DNA from: Promethearchaeota archaeon
Lineage (GTDB): Archaea > Asgardarchaeota > Lokiarchaeia > Sigyniarchaeales > Promethearchaeaceae
Length of the DNA stretch: 64,000 nucleotides
Reading direction: 5' to 3'
Assembly: GCA_016933055.1 (NCBI GenBank)
Contig: JAFGBS010000028.1
Span: forward strand, 186,001-250,000
The first letter of the stretch is position 1; every line of letters begins with the position of its first letter. Below the pieces are notes generated by a model. It had not been told where the DNA came from and ran no database searches. It saw only the letters and a program-made list of their open reading frames with translations. Shown piece after piece: positions 36,201 to 46,243 of this stretch. The position numbers were made by a program, and so were the translations under genes.

Positions 36201-37091
36201 TATACAAATGCAGATACTGCATTTGGACTAGCACCTCAAGTAGGGGATATAATCCGGTTAGATATGGTAATTGAAAATACCGGTCCAATTACTCTTTCAG
36301 ATTTTAATTGCTCGATTCCAAATAATGTGATTGGATTTAAAAGAATGGATAATACTACAGTTCAATTTGCAAACATACAAAAAACAATCAACCAGACATT
36401 TTCTACAGAATTAAAAAAAACATACTGGGATTCTATTTTATTTCCTAATATAGATAGCTTCAATTCAAGTCAGAAATTCTCTATTCAGTTTGCACAAAAA
36501 TTTCCAATTGTATTGGGCTTTAAGAATTTTGAAATACAAAAAACATTCTCAGATTATGATGGAGTACAAAATTCCATTGTAACTGTGCAAATAAATGTCA
36601 CAAATACCGGAAATTTAAAAGTATACGATATGACCGTGATTGATTTTGCGGGATATCCAAAAGAAGGCTTTTCACTTGTAAACGGTACCCCTGATAAACT
36701 CATATCCTCACTTACTCCTGGTGAGTCTTTCATTTACACATATTCATTAAAACTCAATAAACAAGGCATCTATGAAATTAATCCCGCATCTCTCTCTTAT
36801 CGCTATATTACCACTCAAACTGCTTACAGCAGTGTTTTTCAGGTTAAGGTTCGCAATGTTTGGGTTGTAAATGCGCTTTATGTGATACTGCCAAGTTTAA
36901 TAGGAGGAATGACAGTTGGCTTGATTTATTGGTCTAAAAAAAGGTATGATTTAGAAGCAGCTGAATTTTCCCGAAGAGAGGAATTGATGTTTGGTCAAAA
37001 TCTCCGCTCAGTAGCTTGGAATAAAAGAACTCTTCAAGAAGATCTCCTAGATACTGAAGATTTAAAAACAAAGGGGGAGGATACTTTTTGA
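33237..37091 (+). CDS. Large membrane-anchored surface protein, unknown
   Basis: The 1284-aa protein starts with a basic stretch and a hydrophobic signal-like segment (about 13-35) and ends with a span near 1209-1231 and a charged cytoplasmic tail of about 50 residues. The extracellular part is rich in Asn, Ser and aromatic residues. It contains strand-rich stretches resembling CARDB/DUF11-like Ig folds in the second half, such as NTYNLTIENVGGLQANQVNVT near 865 (written here across two motifs: NTYNLTIENVGG, LQANQVNVT). No enzyme motif is visible. Sitting between two permeases and coupled to the subtilase-like gene by a 4-bp overlap, it is probably a client or external partner of the ABC system. 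Confidence 0.8.
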   Translation: MMNIYSLTKKIRKCIQLVIVFSFISLIMFSPELPFISLSVNDTPQLQSPYSSDVAGSEMYSEQLSAYIAGNASIIKQGYITNDSNILRGFDYSDPAFHECSVLIALSNGITPQIFPNPFSSSAFGSEKFLTYDSFYGFLYYESATGSGKAIADRASRALNIIENLFNIQLFMLDTFSKNRFYPFFGFYPNWDDLFELIINNAPQDGYWGAIDSARLLSKEYMTKSHLSSYILMLDSVNTLSSGFDFPVEFEKFEIDHISTSFADVSEISNIFSSVFDFLNLTSGVFSMFDTSQLLRGDSKIITTILQYEGLEQGIQRISENEYNFDLLRALNYNSSERGSLSPSKKIYISLVGALLSEIDISIYSSDILGFTPLYHNFSSYILDSIEEAAFLLGQNIDISIISDYSLRTFWHTDDDVNRIVTNLYDHATIENPLNLITTLSLTGLPVIPTGILEPLKEFIIRYAINSTEPILRIEKDYRFISYETGEYEIDIKVTNEGDIPAWGRKIELPILNQTFLPIPTVITDFIELQYGMTAEEFLIPEEPPRFIFIDSLGSGVFDYLYPSITNFSQLTFYNPQLAEDILAPSNDDYFNSSGVSQEERQLLAELFNQSSSIFNQDNWKLNPGESITYTLSGLSNEAFFDYSSFYDLNFTITGDNLEPYLSYGQSILPSEPSYARIEDGLTWDILSEQIGQDNLIQIFFSFENTTLIDFYNFSLDQIGLNFEFTSNLELSMDTQFTLEFFNTTDMTFQLIQNSLYSATNTSVEFNTPSNLLDYIDPANNYQSIFKLTFKTELPQILSIDSLIVQFIDRDLDIIMQSPARVAYTTYTGHNTYFIDSNPITAVTDPAPILIATSTLDHYSSAPGILNTYNLTIENVGGLQANQVNVTLKAPGIIADSGNFTLENGYLLYEYPNISVGNSIQNLSFSFYTPNSYNLPLAEVEYNHPITLLNLTDSDFTTYTNDLFISAPIDYLTRYPFLYVLKLYYKSNYTNADTAFGLAPQVGDIIRLDMVIENTGPITLSDFNCSIPNNVIGFKRMDNTTVQFANIQKTINQTFSTELKKTYWDSILFPNIDSFNSSQKFSIQFAQKFPIVLGFKNFEIQKTFSDYDGVQNSIVTVQINVTNTGNLKVYDMTVIDFAGYPKEGFSLVNGTPDKLISSLTPGESFIYTYSLKLNKQGIYEINPASLSYRYITTQTAYSSVFQVKVRNVWVVNALYVILPSLIGGMTVGLIYWSKKRYDLEAAEFSRREELMFGQNLRSVAWNKRTLQEDLLDTEDLKTKGEDTF

Positions 37092-40000
37092 AAAGCATTA
37101 AAAGATCTCACCAATTCGTTCTTGGATTAAGTTTCACAATATTAATGATTACGGCCATTGCGAATACTCAATTATATGAAAATACGATTTACATAGGAAA
37201 TGAATTTCGAGATCCTCCTTCCTCCCAGATGAATTATATAAAAGACCAATTACATCTCGATCCTTATATTTGGAATACCCTTGGATTTTCAGGAGATCCC
37301 AATGCATCCATCGTAATAATTGGTTCTGGTATTGATTTTAGGCACCCGAAATTTGGCTACGATTCATTCGGAGATAAGGATTTCAACAAAAAAATCATAG
37401 GGTGGAAAGATTATGTGAACATTTCCAATTTGGAACCTGTCGATCCTCATGGATTGAGTACCTTTACAGCAATATCGGCATTTGGAAATAATGATTCCAA
37501 TTCAAAAATTTACTTAGATAGTGAAAACCGAACTTCTATTACTTTGGGCAGTAAATATGAGCAACAAAATCTATTTCCCACAGATCCTGGACCTGGGTGG
37601 TTTAATATAAAATTAGGATCATTGTGTATAGACCAAATAAATGCCAACATCACTCTGAACGCCACATATTCAGAATATAGCACAAATTTCATCCAAAATG
37701 CCAGTTTTCAAATAAAATCAGGAAATACCGTGCTAAATCAGACTATTGAAGATCTACATGGGATTTATAGAAACCTTAGTTATACCACGGAAATTCAACC
37801 CGCAATTTATGACTTTTACTTTCGATATTACTTGAAATTTTCAAGCCCCGCAAATTTTTCTGTGAATGCAATTATAAAAGCACCCTTAGAAAATGGAACA
37901 GATTACTCGGGAATTGCACCTCAAACAAAAATTATTGGATTACGTATATTGAATGAAAAATTAGAGGGAAACGTATCATCTTTAGTTTCCGCCTTAAATT
38001 GGGCAAAAATTAATCGTGATGATTATCATATTATTGGAATTCAAGTTGATTTGGGTGATTATGAATGGGATGTTTCTGCAACTATCCTCTCAGACGTTAT
38101 TGAGAGCGTAATAGAAAGTGGAATCATGTTATTCCTACCAGCGGGAGACAGTGGTGTAAAAACAAATGCTCTTAATCCTCTGGTCGTAAGTGAATACCCT
38201 ATTGTTGTAGGTTCTGTCAGCGATATTGGAAAACTGACATTTTATACATCACTTGGGCAAGAAATTTCTACTAACCATAAAAAAATCGACATTCTTGCGC
38301 CAGGTGGTAGTTATCTTGCTGGACATCGAACAATTATTTCAGCTGATACAAACGCAAATGATGCCTTAGGATATTTACAGGATCAAAGTATCAATGATTC
38401 TACATCCATAATTAGTACTTCTATCAGTACAGGATTTGTTACTGCGGCATATAGCTTATTAGTCGAAGCCTTGGGAGGTTATATGGTCTGGGAAAGCCTG
38501 CGAACCATAAATACAACATTAGCATTAAAATCTCGTTTATTAATGACAGCGACAGAATTGAATCAAGCAAGAGAAGACAATCCCTACACAACTGCAGTTG
38601 ATGAGAGCTCGACTATTTTTTCACCAAATATAGATCGGGGATTAAAGGATACTATAGAAGGATTTGGATTACTCAATATTCCTGCAGCTCTTGAAAGTAT
38701 CTTATTTGAAATTATGATGGATAGTCAAGTTACGGATCACCTTGTTTCTGCCCCAATTAATATTACAGGCTTGCATAGTTTTGCCCGGAGAATACAATTA
38801 AACCAAAATGAATACTATAATTTTACTCTCAATTTCTCGAATTCTTCCGATCTTGATCTATATATATATCAAAATCGTTCCGATTTGTTCGGAGACCCGA
38901 TTTTAATACAAAAATCCACTTCAAGTGGGAATATTAACGAATCTATTGTTTTCGGATTAGAACAAGATTCTGGAGAATATATTTTAGTAATTAAGTCAAT
39001 TGATGGAAATTTAACGAAATTCGAATTAAACGTGACTAATTTACCAAACCTAAATGCACCAACTCTTACAGATCATTCAGTGGCTGGGATTCAAGGATAC
39101 AACGACACTTTGGATACCTTTGAATTCATGATTAACTATACTGATTTAGATAATCTACCACCAATAACGATAGATCTCAATATTACGGGTGTTTTTGAAT
39201 TGATTCCATTTATAAAAGTTTCAATGGATATGAATTACACTGATGGCTGCTTATATTCAGCAAGATTTCATTTCTACGAGACGGGAACATACCATTATCA
39301 CATAATTGCTTGGGATGGAATAAACTTAGTTAGAACTCCTGAACTAGTAGAATACAATTTAACAGTAGTTCCAATAAAAAATGCTGTATACAACAATTAT
39401 AGCTGGTTCTTTTCCTCGATGGGTGATTGGGAGAAAGAGGGTTATTGGAACAACATCTCTCAATCCAATGAAATCGATCCCCGAGGAATAATGGGACAAA
39501 ATTGGAACGCATTATACTTTGGGGATACGGATTCCGCTTATTTGGGAAAATATTCTTACGAAAGTGTGCCAGAATTGAGTGTATCAAGAGCCTATTCCCC
39601 ACAATTTTGGTTAAATGCAAGTTCCAATCCAATTCTTCGACTAGGAACGCGAATTAGTATAAATCAAGGCGATTTCTTTATCTTAAACATCCGCTTAAAT
39701 AGAACGGGTTCGTGGACCACAATTGATTCATTCAGTAACTCTGAAACTGAATGGAGATTGTTAAAATATGATTTATCAGCATATGTTTCATCATATGTTC
39801 AATTTCAACTGGTAGTAGAATTAGATTTATTAGATGATATTGAGTACAATAAGGGTATTTTACTTAGTGAATTCACTCTATTACAACAACATCCTGTTAA
39901 CATCAATCCAACTTTGATTTTTAATGCCACTGTAACCCCAGATGAAGGTCCTATATATCAAAATTATCGTTTTTCTGTTATTGTCGGAGATAAAGACGGA

Positions 40001-41494
40001 GAAACTCCGGATATGGTGTATTTAGAGATAGATCAAATCAATTATACGATGTTTAATATATATGGTGATTTTGATAGTACATATGAGTTGGATAATGGAA
40101 CCTTAGAATCAGGAGGAATCATATATGCGTATGACATATTTCTCGCTGCTGTTCGCAATTCCACTTTCCGCATCCATGTAGTAGCCAATAGTTACAGTAT
40201 GACAACGGAATTTTTCGCCGGACCACAATTAAGCATACATACCACTTCCTCTTTTCCTTATTATGGAATTCCGTCCAATATGAGCGTATATGGTAATCCT
40301 CAACCTCATCCTCAAACAATATGGGTAAGTTCTAGTAATTCCCTCCACTATATTGCTCGAGATGAGGTTTGGTATTTTGGTGAAAAATACTACTTTGGAT
40401 ATGGAGAGAACTGGAATGTATATATGGTAACATCCCTAATTCGTATTCCGCGTTCTACTGAAGAAACCGATCGAGTTTACTTATGGTTTGAACATCAATT
40501 AAGGTTTGATACACTTTTTCCCCAATTATTTGGGGATGATTATGCACAAATAATGATTTCCCCGGATTTCGGATCTCATTGGTATGAACTCATAACATAT
40601 GATGAAAATGTGAATCAATATCAAAGTCAAAAAATTGATTTGTGGAATTATAGAGGAATGGATGTGCTCATTCGTTTTAACTTTCATTCCGATGATACTA
40701 GTTTTCTACCAACGTTCCAGACGGGATGGTATGTACGAAATATTATGGTAAATGTGGATCTATCTTTAGATAAAGAACCCCCTACCGTAATTTTCACCAA
40801 TATTATACCGAATATGGAAGTTAATGAAACATTTACTATTGAAATATATATTACGGATCCCTCAGGAGTGGATGATAGTTTAGTTACACTTTTCATTAAT
40901 ACAATTATTATAGACGATGCAGTTTCTGAAGATGGAGTAATCCTGTATGATTTAGATACAACTAAATTTCGAAATGGAAATACCACAATTTCAGTTTTAG
41001 CGTATGATGAGGTGGGGAACAAGATCATTGAAACCACTTATATTATTATAAAAAATGAAGGCTCTCCAATGGTGTGGATTTATATAATAATAGGGGTCAC
41101 AATTGCTCTAATTGCAGGAATTTTATATTTCTATTTTCAAGTATTCGTACCCTCTCAAAGGAAGAAAGAACTACGTCAAGAGATGTTATCGGAAGAACAA
41201 CAAAGAAGATTGATGGAAGAACTGAGAGAGCGTCAAGTGACAGAAATGAGAATTCGAGAAGAAACAGAACTAGCTACTCCAGAATCTGAGGCGTTGAAAT
41301 CTTTTACATATGAATGCAGAAGATGCAGGAAACAATTTCAAAATCAAGACTATATTTGGTCAATGATTTGTCCCGATTGTAAAACGGATACCTTAAATTT
41401 GGTATACCAGTGTAAATTATGCGGAAAAATCTATTATGAAGATATGCCGGGAGAATATTTCTGTAAAGATTGTAATATCAAATTATTAAAATAA
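37088..41494 (+). CDS. Subtilase-like surface protein with TM and cytoplasmic zinc ribbons
   Basis: The 1468-aa protein begins at TTG after GGGGGAGG. A signal-like span (about 9-27) precedes an S8 peptidase-like domain to about residue 530. The catalytic Asp is Gly (IIGSGIDFRHP, G79), the His is kept (DPHGLST, H121), the Ser region reads STSIST (S445), and the oxyanion Asn is Asp (PAGDSG). It is probably inactive or altered. Long strand-rich extracellular domains follow. A span at about 1328-1353, a charged coiled coil (1355-1395) and four CxxC pairs (CRRC, CPDC, CKLC, CKDC) at the end predict two cytoplasmic zinc ribbons. It could relay an external state to the cell interior. Confidence 0.85.
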   Translation: MKSIKRSHQFVLGLSFTILMITAIANTQLYENTIYIGNEFRDPPSSQMNYIKDQLHLDPYIWNTLGFSGDPNASIVIIGSGIDFRHPKFGYDSFGDKDFNKKIIGWKDYVNISNLEPVDPHGLSTFTAISAFGNNDSNSKIYLDSENRTSITLGSKYEQQNLFPTDPGPGWFNIKLGSLCIDQINANITLNATYSEYSTNFIQNASFQIKSGNTVLNQTIEDLHGIYRNLSYTTEIQPAIYDFYFRYYLKFSSPANFSVNAIIKAPLENGTDYSGIAPQTKIIGLRILNEKLEGNVSSLVSALNWAKINRDDYHIIGIQVDLGDYEWDVSATILSDVIESVIESGIMLFLPAGDSGVKTNALNPLVVSEYPIVVGSVSDIGKLTFYTSLGQEISTNHKKIDILAPGGSYLAGHRTIISADTNANDALGYLQDQSINDSTSIISTSISTGFVTAAYSLLVEALGGYMVWESLRTINTTLALKSRLLMTATELNQAREDNPYTTAVDESSTIFSPNIDRGLKDTIEGFGLLNIPAALESILFEIMMDSQVTDHLVSAPINITGLHSFARRIQLNQNEYYNFTLNFSNSSDLDLYIYQNRSDLFGDPILIQKSTSSGNINESIVFGLEQDSGEYILVIKSIDGNLTKFELNVTNLPNLNAPTLTDHSVAGIQGYNDTLDTFEFMINYTDLDNLPPITIDLNITGVFELIPFIKVSMDMNYTDGCLYSARFHFYETGTYHYHIIAWDGINLVRTPELVEYNLTVVPIKNAVYNNYSWFFSSMGDWEKEGYWNNISQSNEIDPRGIMGQNWNALYFGDTDSAYLGKYSYESVPELSVSRAYSPQFWLNASSNPILRLGTRISINQGDFFILNIRLNRTGSWTTIDSFSNSETEWRLLKYDLSAYVSSYVQFQLVVELDLLDDIEYNKGILLSEFTLLQQHPVNINPTLIFNATVTPDEGPIYQNYRFSVIVGDKDGETPDMVYLEIDQINYTMFNIYGDFDSTYELDNGTLESGGIIYAYDIFLAAVRNSTFRIHVVANSYSMTTEFFAGPQLSIHTTSSFPYYGIPSNMSVYGNPQPHPQTIWVSSSNSLHYIARDEVWYFGEKYYFGYGENWNVYMVTSLIRIPRSTEETDRVYLWFEHQLRFDTLFPQLFGDDYAQIMISPDFGSHWYELITYDENVNQYQSQKIDLWNYRGMDVLIRFNFHSDDTSFLPTFQTGWYVRNIMVNVDLSLDKEPPTVIFTNIIPNMEVNETFTIEIYITDPSGVDDSLVTLFINTIIIDDAVSEDGVILYDLDTTKFRNGNTTISVLAYDEVGNKIIETTYIIIKNEGSPMVWIYIIIGVTIALIAGILYFYFQVFVPSQRKKELRQEMLSEEQQRRLMEELRERQVTEMRIREETELATPESEALKSFTYECRRCRKQFQNQDYIWSMICPDCKTDTLNLVYQCKLCGKIYYEDMPGEYFCKDCNIKLLK

Positions 41495-41509
41495 TGAAGG
41501 AGAAAAATA

Positions 41510-44422
41510 ATGAACACATTTCAATTTGCATGGAGAGATTTTAAAAAGCAGAAATTGAAGAGCATTTTCGCAATCTTAGGGGTAATGATAGCAATTTTTC
41601 TGCTCACAGCAATTGGAATGTTAATCGATTCTCTAAGTTATAGTTTTTTGGATGTAGCTACGGCTCAATCTGGGAGTTCCGATCTTATAATTACGAAATC
41701 AATATCTCCAGATTTAACTTTTAATCCTTATATGAATCACAGCTATATTGAATCTACTGCTGATATTGAGGAAATTGATAATTACTATCCTCGAATTTTA
41801 AATTTCATTGATATGGAAACCAAACAAACGATAGATGATCCTACAAGAGTAATGTTTTACGCCATAAATAGCACACTTGAACAAGAATCTGGAAAAATGG
41901 GAGATCTAATTTTATGCGATCCCATCACATTAGAAGAGACCGGGGAGATTTATGATAATCCTATACCTGAAGGTCGTGTGATAATTTTGAAGAATACTGC
42001 AAAAATATACTCTCTCTCTGTAGGGGATTGGATGATTCTCACTTACACCCGATACAGCATAAATGTCACAGTAGATGCAGTATGTGTTCAGAAACTCAAA
42101 TTCAGTGCCGTGGAATCCAACTTAGTTATTATGGAACTGGAACAAGCTCAATCGTTCTTAGATAAACCTAACGAAGCAAATTACATAATGGCTACATTCA
42201 AAAATCCCGGAAGAATTTATGATACTCGGAACATCGAAGCAACTACAACAAGAATCCGTGATATCGGAGAAAAAATCCAACGGGTAATCGGATTTGAATA
42301 TATAATTTCTGCTCCAAAATTATCAGAAGTCGAAAATTCCGAGTTCATGACAACACTCATGAATACCATGATGATTTTTGTTTCCATAGTTGCAATGTTA
42401 ATCAGTGGAATACTAATAAATTCAATTCTAACTACATCAATAGAAGAAAGAATTAGAGAATTTGGAATAATGCGTGTGGTTGGGAGTAAAAAACGTGAAA
42501 ACATGCAGATCGTGCTTTATCAAGGAATATTAATAGCAATCTTTGGAACTACTGCGGGAGTGGCTATTGGAATCGCTTCCGTACCCTTCTGGTTATGGTT
42601 GATCTCCTCCCTTTCGGTGATATGGTCCAAAGGAATTCCGATGATATGGAATTTCCAAACCATCATACAAAGTATAGTTGTTGGGATAGTCGTAACTGTA
42701 GCAATATCATTACTCCCGGCATTGAAAGCGGGAAAAATCGAAATTTCTAGTGCTGTCGATCCATACAGAAGAGATCAACACCAGAAATATAAACTCAAGA
42801 AAGAAGGATCGTCCAATTTCCGTATTATGTTAATTGGTATAGCTGTGAGTACTGCAGGATTGCTTGTTTTCATTTTTCTACCTCGACTATTGCTTGCAGA
42901 AGATCTTATTCTCGTTTTATCTCTTTTTATTACGTTACTCTTGGCAATTTTGATTGGTTTAGTTTTTGCGTTGGTTGGGATAGTTCCAGCAATCGAATGG
43001 GTAATTGTACATATTTTTAAACCCTTTATTAGTAAAATATTCCCAATTGTGCAATTGGGTTTAAAACGAAATCGAAGACGTAATCAAGGAAATATTTTAC
43101 TATTTTCCTTAAGTTTCTCTTTTATTTTCTTTTTCAGTACATTCATCGTTATGCGAGCACAAATTACTACGAATAGTCTCGAAAATACTTATGGTTCAGA
43201 TCTGGTTCTTATCAATCAAGGTTCGGAAGCGACAAGAGATAATGTAGATTTTAATTTATATGATCAAGTTTCACAGACTATCGGAATAAAAAGTACTGCA
43301 CCTTTAATGTACAATACCATTGATTTGACGGAGATAATATCTGTACTTGTTACTGCGTTGGAACAAGGTGTAGATCCCGAATCTATTGCGGAGTCATTCC
43401 GGAGGATTTTTAGTATTAATAAAATAGAGACTTATATTGGCTCAATCACATTTAATAAATATGTGGAATGTGGGTTATTTGGAGTAAATCAAGAGTACGT
43501 AGATATTTCTAATAATGATTTCTTCATTTGGGATAAATCCTCTGGTTCAAACGACAATAGCTTTAAACAAATATTCGATACATCACGCAATGATACAATT
43601 ATTATTTCAAAAAATATAGCGGAATACATTGGAGTGACTGAGATTGGAGATCAAGTCAGAATGGTGTTTGCAGAACCTGGAAAAGAGAATCAAAATACTG
43701 GGAAAGCAATCACATTCACAGTTGCCGGAATATCAGCAGGGATGCCGGGAATTTGGAATTTTGGAAGTTCTCAAGCGAGTATATGGGGGGCGGGAGTAAT
43801 GATGTCGATAGAAAATTACGTAAAATACATATATCCTAATGAACCTTTAACTCAAGCAACTCCGATTGATAAAATTCTGATCAACTTAGAGGACACTTCT
43901 ACTGAAAGTATTAATGATGCGAAAACTTTGATAACGGATCTTTATGGAACAAATTATCGAATTTTAGTCGATGATAATGTGTCTAAAATTAAATTATTCA
44001 CTCAAAATGACCAAGTTATCGACATTATTATGCAAGTACTATTGATTTTAACCATTATTATTGCTTTATTTGGATTGATATCAACAATGTATTCTTCATT
44101 ATTAGAGAGAATGTTTGAAGTTGGATTATTGCGTGCAATGGGATTACAAAAAAATGATGTACGAAAAATTTTCATATTTGAAAGCTTATCAATGATGTTA
44201 TCTTCTGGGACAATGGGCACAATAGTTGGTACATTTATTGCTTATCAAATGATTGCCAATGTAGCGATATTATTAGAGACACCGGTAGTATTTGTGTTTT
44301 CAACTGCTGCCTTTCTGCGAACTTACCTCCTTTCCATAAGTATCTGTATAGTGGGAGTACTTTTTATTACTCGAAGAGTATCTCAATGGAGTATTATGGA
44401 AATATTTCGAAAGACGTTCTAA
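41510..44422 (+). CDS. FtsX/MacB-type ABC permease, second copy
   Basis: The 970-aa protein has the same plan as the permease at 30400: an N-terminal span in a similar sequence (FAILGVMIAIFLLTAIGML), an extracytoplasmic domain, an FtsX core with ERIREFGIMRVVGSKK, middle spans, a second external domain and a second core with MFEVGLLRAMGLQK. GAAGGAG lies ahead of the ATG. It closes the operon and overlaps the convergent propeller gene by 4 bp. A heterodimer with the first permease, driven by the single ATPase, is the simplest model. Confidence 0.92.
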   Translation: MNTFQFAWRDFKKQKLKSIFAILGVMIAIFLLTAIGMLIDSLSYSFLDVATAQSGSSDLIITKSISPDLTFNPYMNHSYIESTADIEEIDNYYPRILNFIDMETKQTIDDPTRVMFYAINSTLEQESGKMGDLILCDPITLEETGEIYDNPIPEGRVIILKNTAKIYSLSVGDWMILTYTRYSINVTVDAVCVQKLKFSAVESNLVIMELEQAQSFLDKPNEANYIMATFKNPGRIYDTRNIEATTTRIRDIGEKIQRVIGFEYIISAPKLSEVENSEFMTTLMNTMMIFVSIVAMLISGILINSILTTSIEERIREFGIMRVVGSKKRENMQIVLYQGILIAIFGTTAGVAIGIASVPFWLWLISSLSVIWSKGIPMIWNFQTIIQSIVVGIVVTVAISLLPALKAGKIEISSAVDPYRRDQHQKYKLKKEGSSNFRIMLIGIAVSTAGLLVFIFLPRLLLAEDLILVLSLFITLLLAILIGLVFALVGIVPAIEWVIVHIFKPFISKIFPIVQLGLKRNRRRNQGNILLFSLSFSFIFFFSTFIVMRAQITTNSLENTYGSDLVLINQGSEATRDNVDFNLYDQVSQTIGIKSTAPLMYNTIDLTEIISVLVTALEQGVDPESIAESFRRIFSINKIETYIGSITFNKYVECGLFGVNQEYVDISNNDFFIWDKSSGSNDNSFKQIFDTSRNDTIIISKNIAEYIGVTEIGDQVRMVFAEPGKENQNTGKAITFTVAGISAGMPGIWNFGSSQASIWGAGVMMSIENYVKYIYPNEPLTQATPIDKILINLEDTSTESINDAKTLITDLYGTNYRILVDDNVSKIKLFTQNDQVIDIIMQVLLILTIIIALFGLISTMYSSLLERMFEVGLLRAMGLQKNDVRKIFIFESLSMMLSSGTMGTIVGTFIAYQMIANVAILLETPVVFVFSTAAFLRTYLLSISICIVGVLFITRRVSQWSIMEIFRKTF

Positions 44423-46023
44423 TTTGTTTTTCGCCCTTTTATCTTATTTTTATAGATAATGAATAATGCCAAACTTGGTATTATTATGATTAAAAATATG
44501 TTATATCCAGGGACTTTATTATCAGGAGGATCTGGTAAATCAACTAATACAACTCGAGGATTTGAAATTTCCGATTCAATACCTTTCACTATGCATGTAA
44601 CTACATAGAAATAAGTCCCCTCCTCCATACCAGTTTCGATTAAGCTATTACTGGTTAAAATTTTATAAGGTATTCTACCAGAAATATCAAGGATGGGATG
44701 AATATCCCGATATAAATGATATCCTTCACTTTCAGGAAAATATTGCCAGTTGAGATAATATGTCCCGTTTAAACTTGGATTGGGTTCTATTGGAGTAAAA
44801 TAAGGCGCTGGTGGTGTGCTATAAGAATAAAATTTAAGCAAATATAGGTCGTAATCACCTGAAATCTCTGCACTTCCATTATACCCCCCGCATACATATA
44901 AATAATTATTATAAGCAAATATTGATTTAGGAATATAATGATAATCATCATTCCATTTGGGATAACTTGTTTCTACTAAAATTCCATTATAACTATATTT
45001 AGCTAGCACAACTTTTTCATATTCAGCCTCCCTACCCAACGTTGTACCACAAACAAAGACATAAAACTCATTAGCCCAAATAGAATATGCCTTATCCTCT
45101 TCTGGTAAGCTCCAAATTTGATACCATAATTCATTTCCATCAGAATCCCACTTCATTATAAGCATATCGGTAGTCAAATCTGTCTCATTCCAAATATTAC
45201 CGCAAAAATACAAACTTGTATCAAATCCAAACATTGATGTGTAATACTCTTCATAAGGTGTACCCCACGAGCGATTCCACAATTGGTTTCCATCAGAATC
45301 CCATTTTACTATCAAGGTATCATTTAGTCCCGAACCATAACTAGACGTACTTCCGCAGGTATATATTTCATTATTTATACCCCAAACATCAATTCCTTCT
45401 TCCCAATTTCCACCACCCCAAGTTCGGTTCCATATTTGGGAACCATAATCATCCCATTTGATTAATAGGAGATCATGTGAATATACACCGCTAAGATAAA
45501 TTTCATTTTCAATACCCCAAACTGAATGGGCAACCCCATAATTCCCTCCCAAATACCAAGTTGTATTCCAAATTTGATTACCCTCGGAATCCCATTTTAT
45601 CAAAACCAAGTTATCACTGGAAGTTCCTGCAGTATATATAAAATAACTATTGCTCCATACGGCATTTCCATAAACACCCATACCAATAGTCCATGTCACA
45701 TTCCAATCTTGATATCCTCCACCCCATTCACTATATCTAGCTAAAATTAACTTGGGATTCGTTGTATCTGCATCCAAGGTTCCGCAAACATATATATAAT
45801 ATTGATCTGCCCATACATCTTGCGCGAAATCTAAATTGGACCCCCCCCAAGAGGTTTCCCATAAAAGATAGGTGGGGTCTGCCAAGGGAAGATTTATAGA
45901 GCTTATATCAGGTGAAACAGATGGTAACAGAAGTGTTTCATCCATCGGACTTGTTAAGGCTATGATAAAAATCATCAATGAAATTAAACTGAAAAAAAAG
46001 TATAAGCGATTCTTCCGATTCAT
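44419..46023 (-). CDS. Beta-propeller surface protein with C-terminal anchor
   Basis: The 534-aa protein has an N-terminal signal span (about 8-24) and roughly seven repeats of about 45-55 residues with the pattern LIKWDSDGNQLWNRSWG and VWG.NNEIYTCGS. These build a propeller of the SBBP/PQQ-like kind. A fibronectin-type-III-like domain follows (about 410-495), then a span near 507-523 and a short basic tail. It should sit on the outer face of the membrane. The related pseudogene at 25899 has the same end structure. Ligand unknown. Confidence 0.85.
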   Translation of the reverse strand: MNRKNRLYFFFSLISLMIFIIALTSPMDETLLLPSVSPDISSINLPLADPTYLLWETSWGGSNLDFAQDVWADQYYIYVCGTLDADTTNPKLILARYSEWGGGYQDWNVTWTIGMGVYGNAVWSNSYFIYTAGTSSDNLVLIKWDSEGNQIWNTTWYLGGNYGVAHSVWGIENEIYLSGVYSHDLLLIKWDDYGSQIWNRTWGGGNWEEGIDVWGINNEIYTCGSTSSYGSGLNDTLIVKWDSDGNQLWNRSWGTPYEEYYTSMFGFDTSLYFCGNIWNETDLTTDMLIMKWDSDGNELWYQIWSLPEEDKAYSIWANEFYVFVCGTTLGREAEYEKVVLAKYSYNGILVETSYPKWNDDYHYIPKSIFAYNNYLYVCGGYNGSAEISGDYDLYLLKFYSYSTPPAPYFTPIEPNPSLNGTYYLNWQYFPESEGYHLYRDIHPILDISGRIPYKILTSNSLIETGMEEGTYFYVVTCIVKGIESEISNPRVVLVDLPDPPDNKVPGYNIFLIIIIPSLALFIIYKNKIKGRKTN

Positions 46024-46243
46024 TGTTGTCTAAACTACTTTAGATGAATATCAAATTTTAATTCTTCCTAATTCTATTTCTAGCTTTCAAATACTTGTAT
46101 ATCTTCTGATATTATGAAAATTTATTATGAAAACAATTTTATTTTTCTATGCGTTATGTATATTAACCCCAGAACATTTCGAAGGTATTTGGAAGGATAC
46201 AGAATTTCTTTTTTTGGATAATTGAAGGGGAGTAGAACAAACC

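Noticed and set aside
37088..41494. Active subtilisin-type protease
   Set aside because: His and Ser are present, but the Asp position is Gly and the oxyanion Asn is Asp, so normal catalysis is unlikely.
46127..46225. 32-residue ORF before the metallophosphoesterase gene
   Set aside because: It starts with a hydrophobic stretch but has no Shine-Dalgarno, and its length is within chance expectation.
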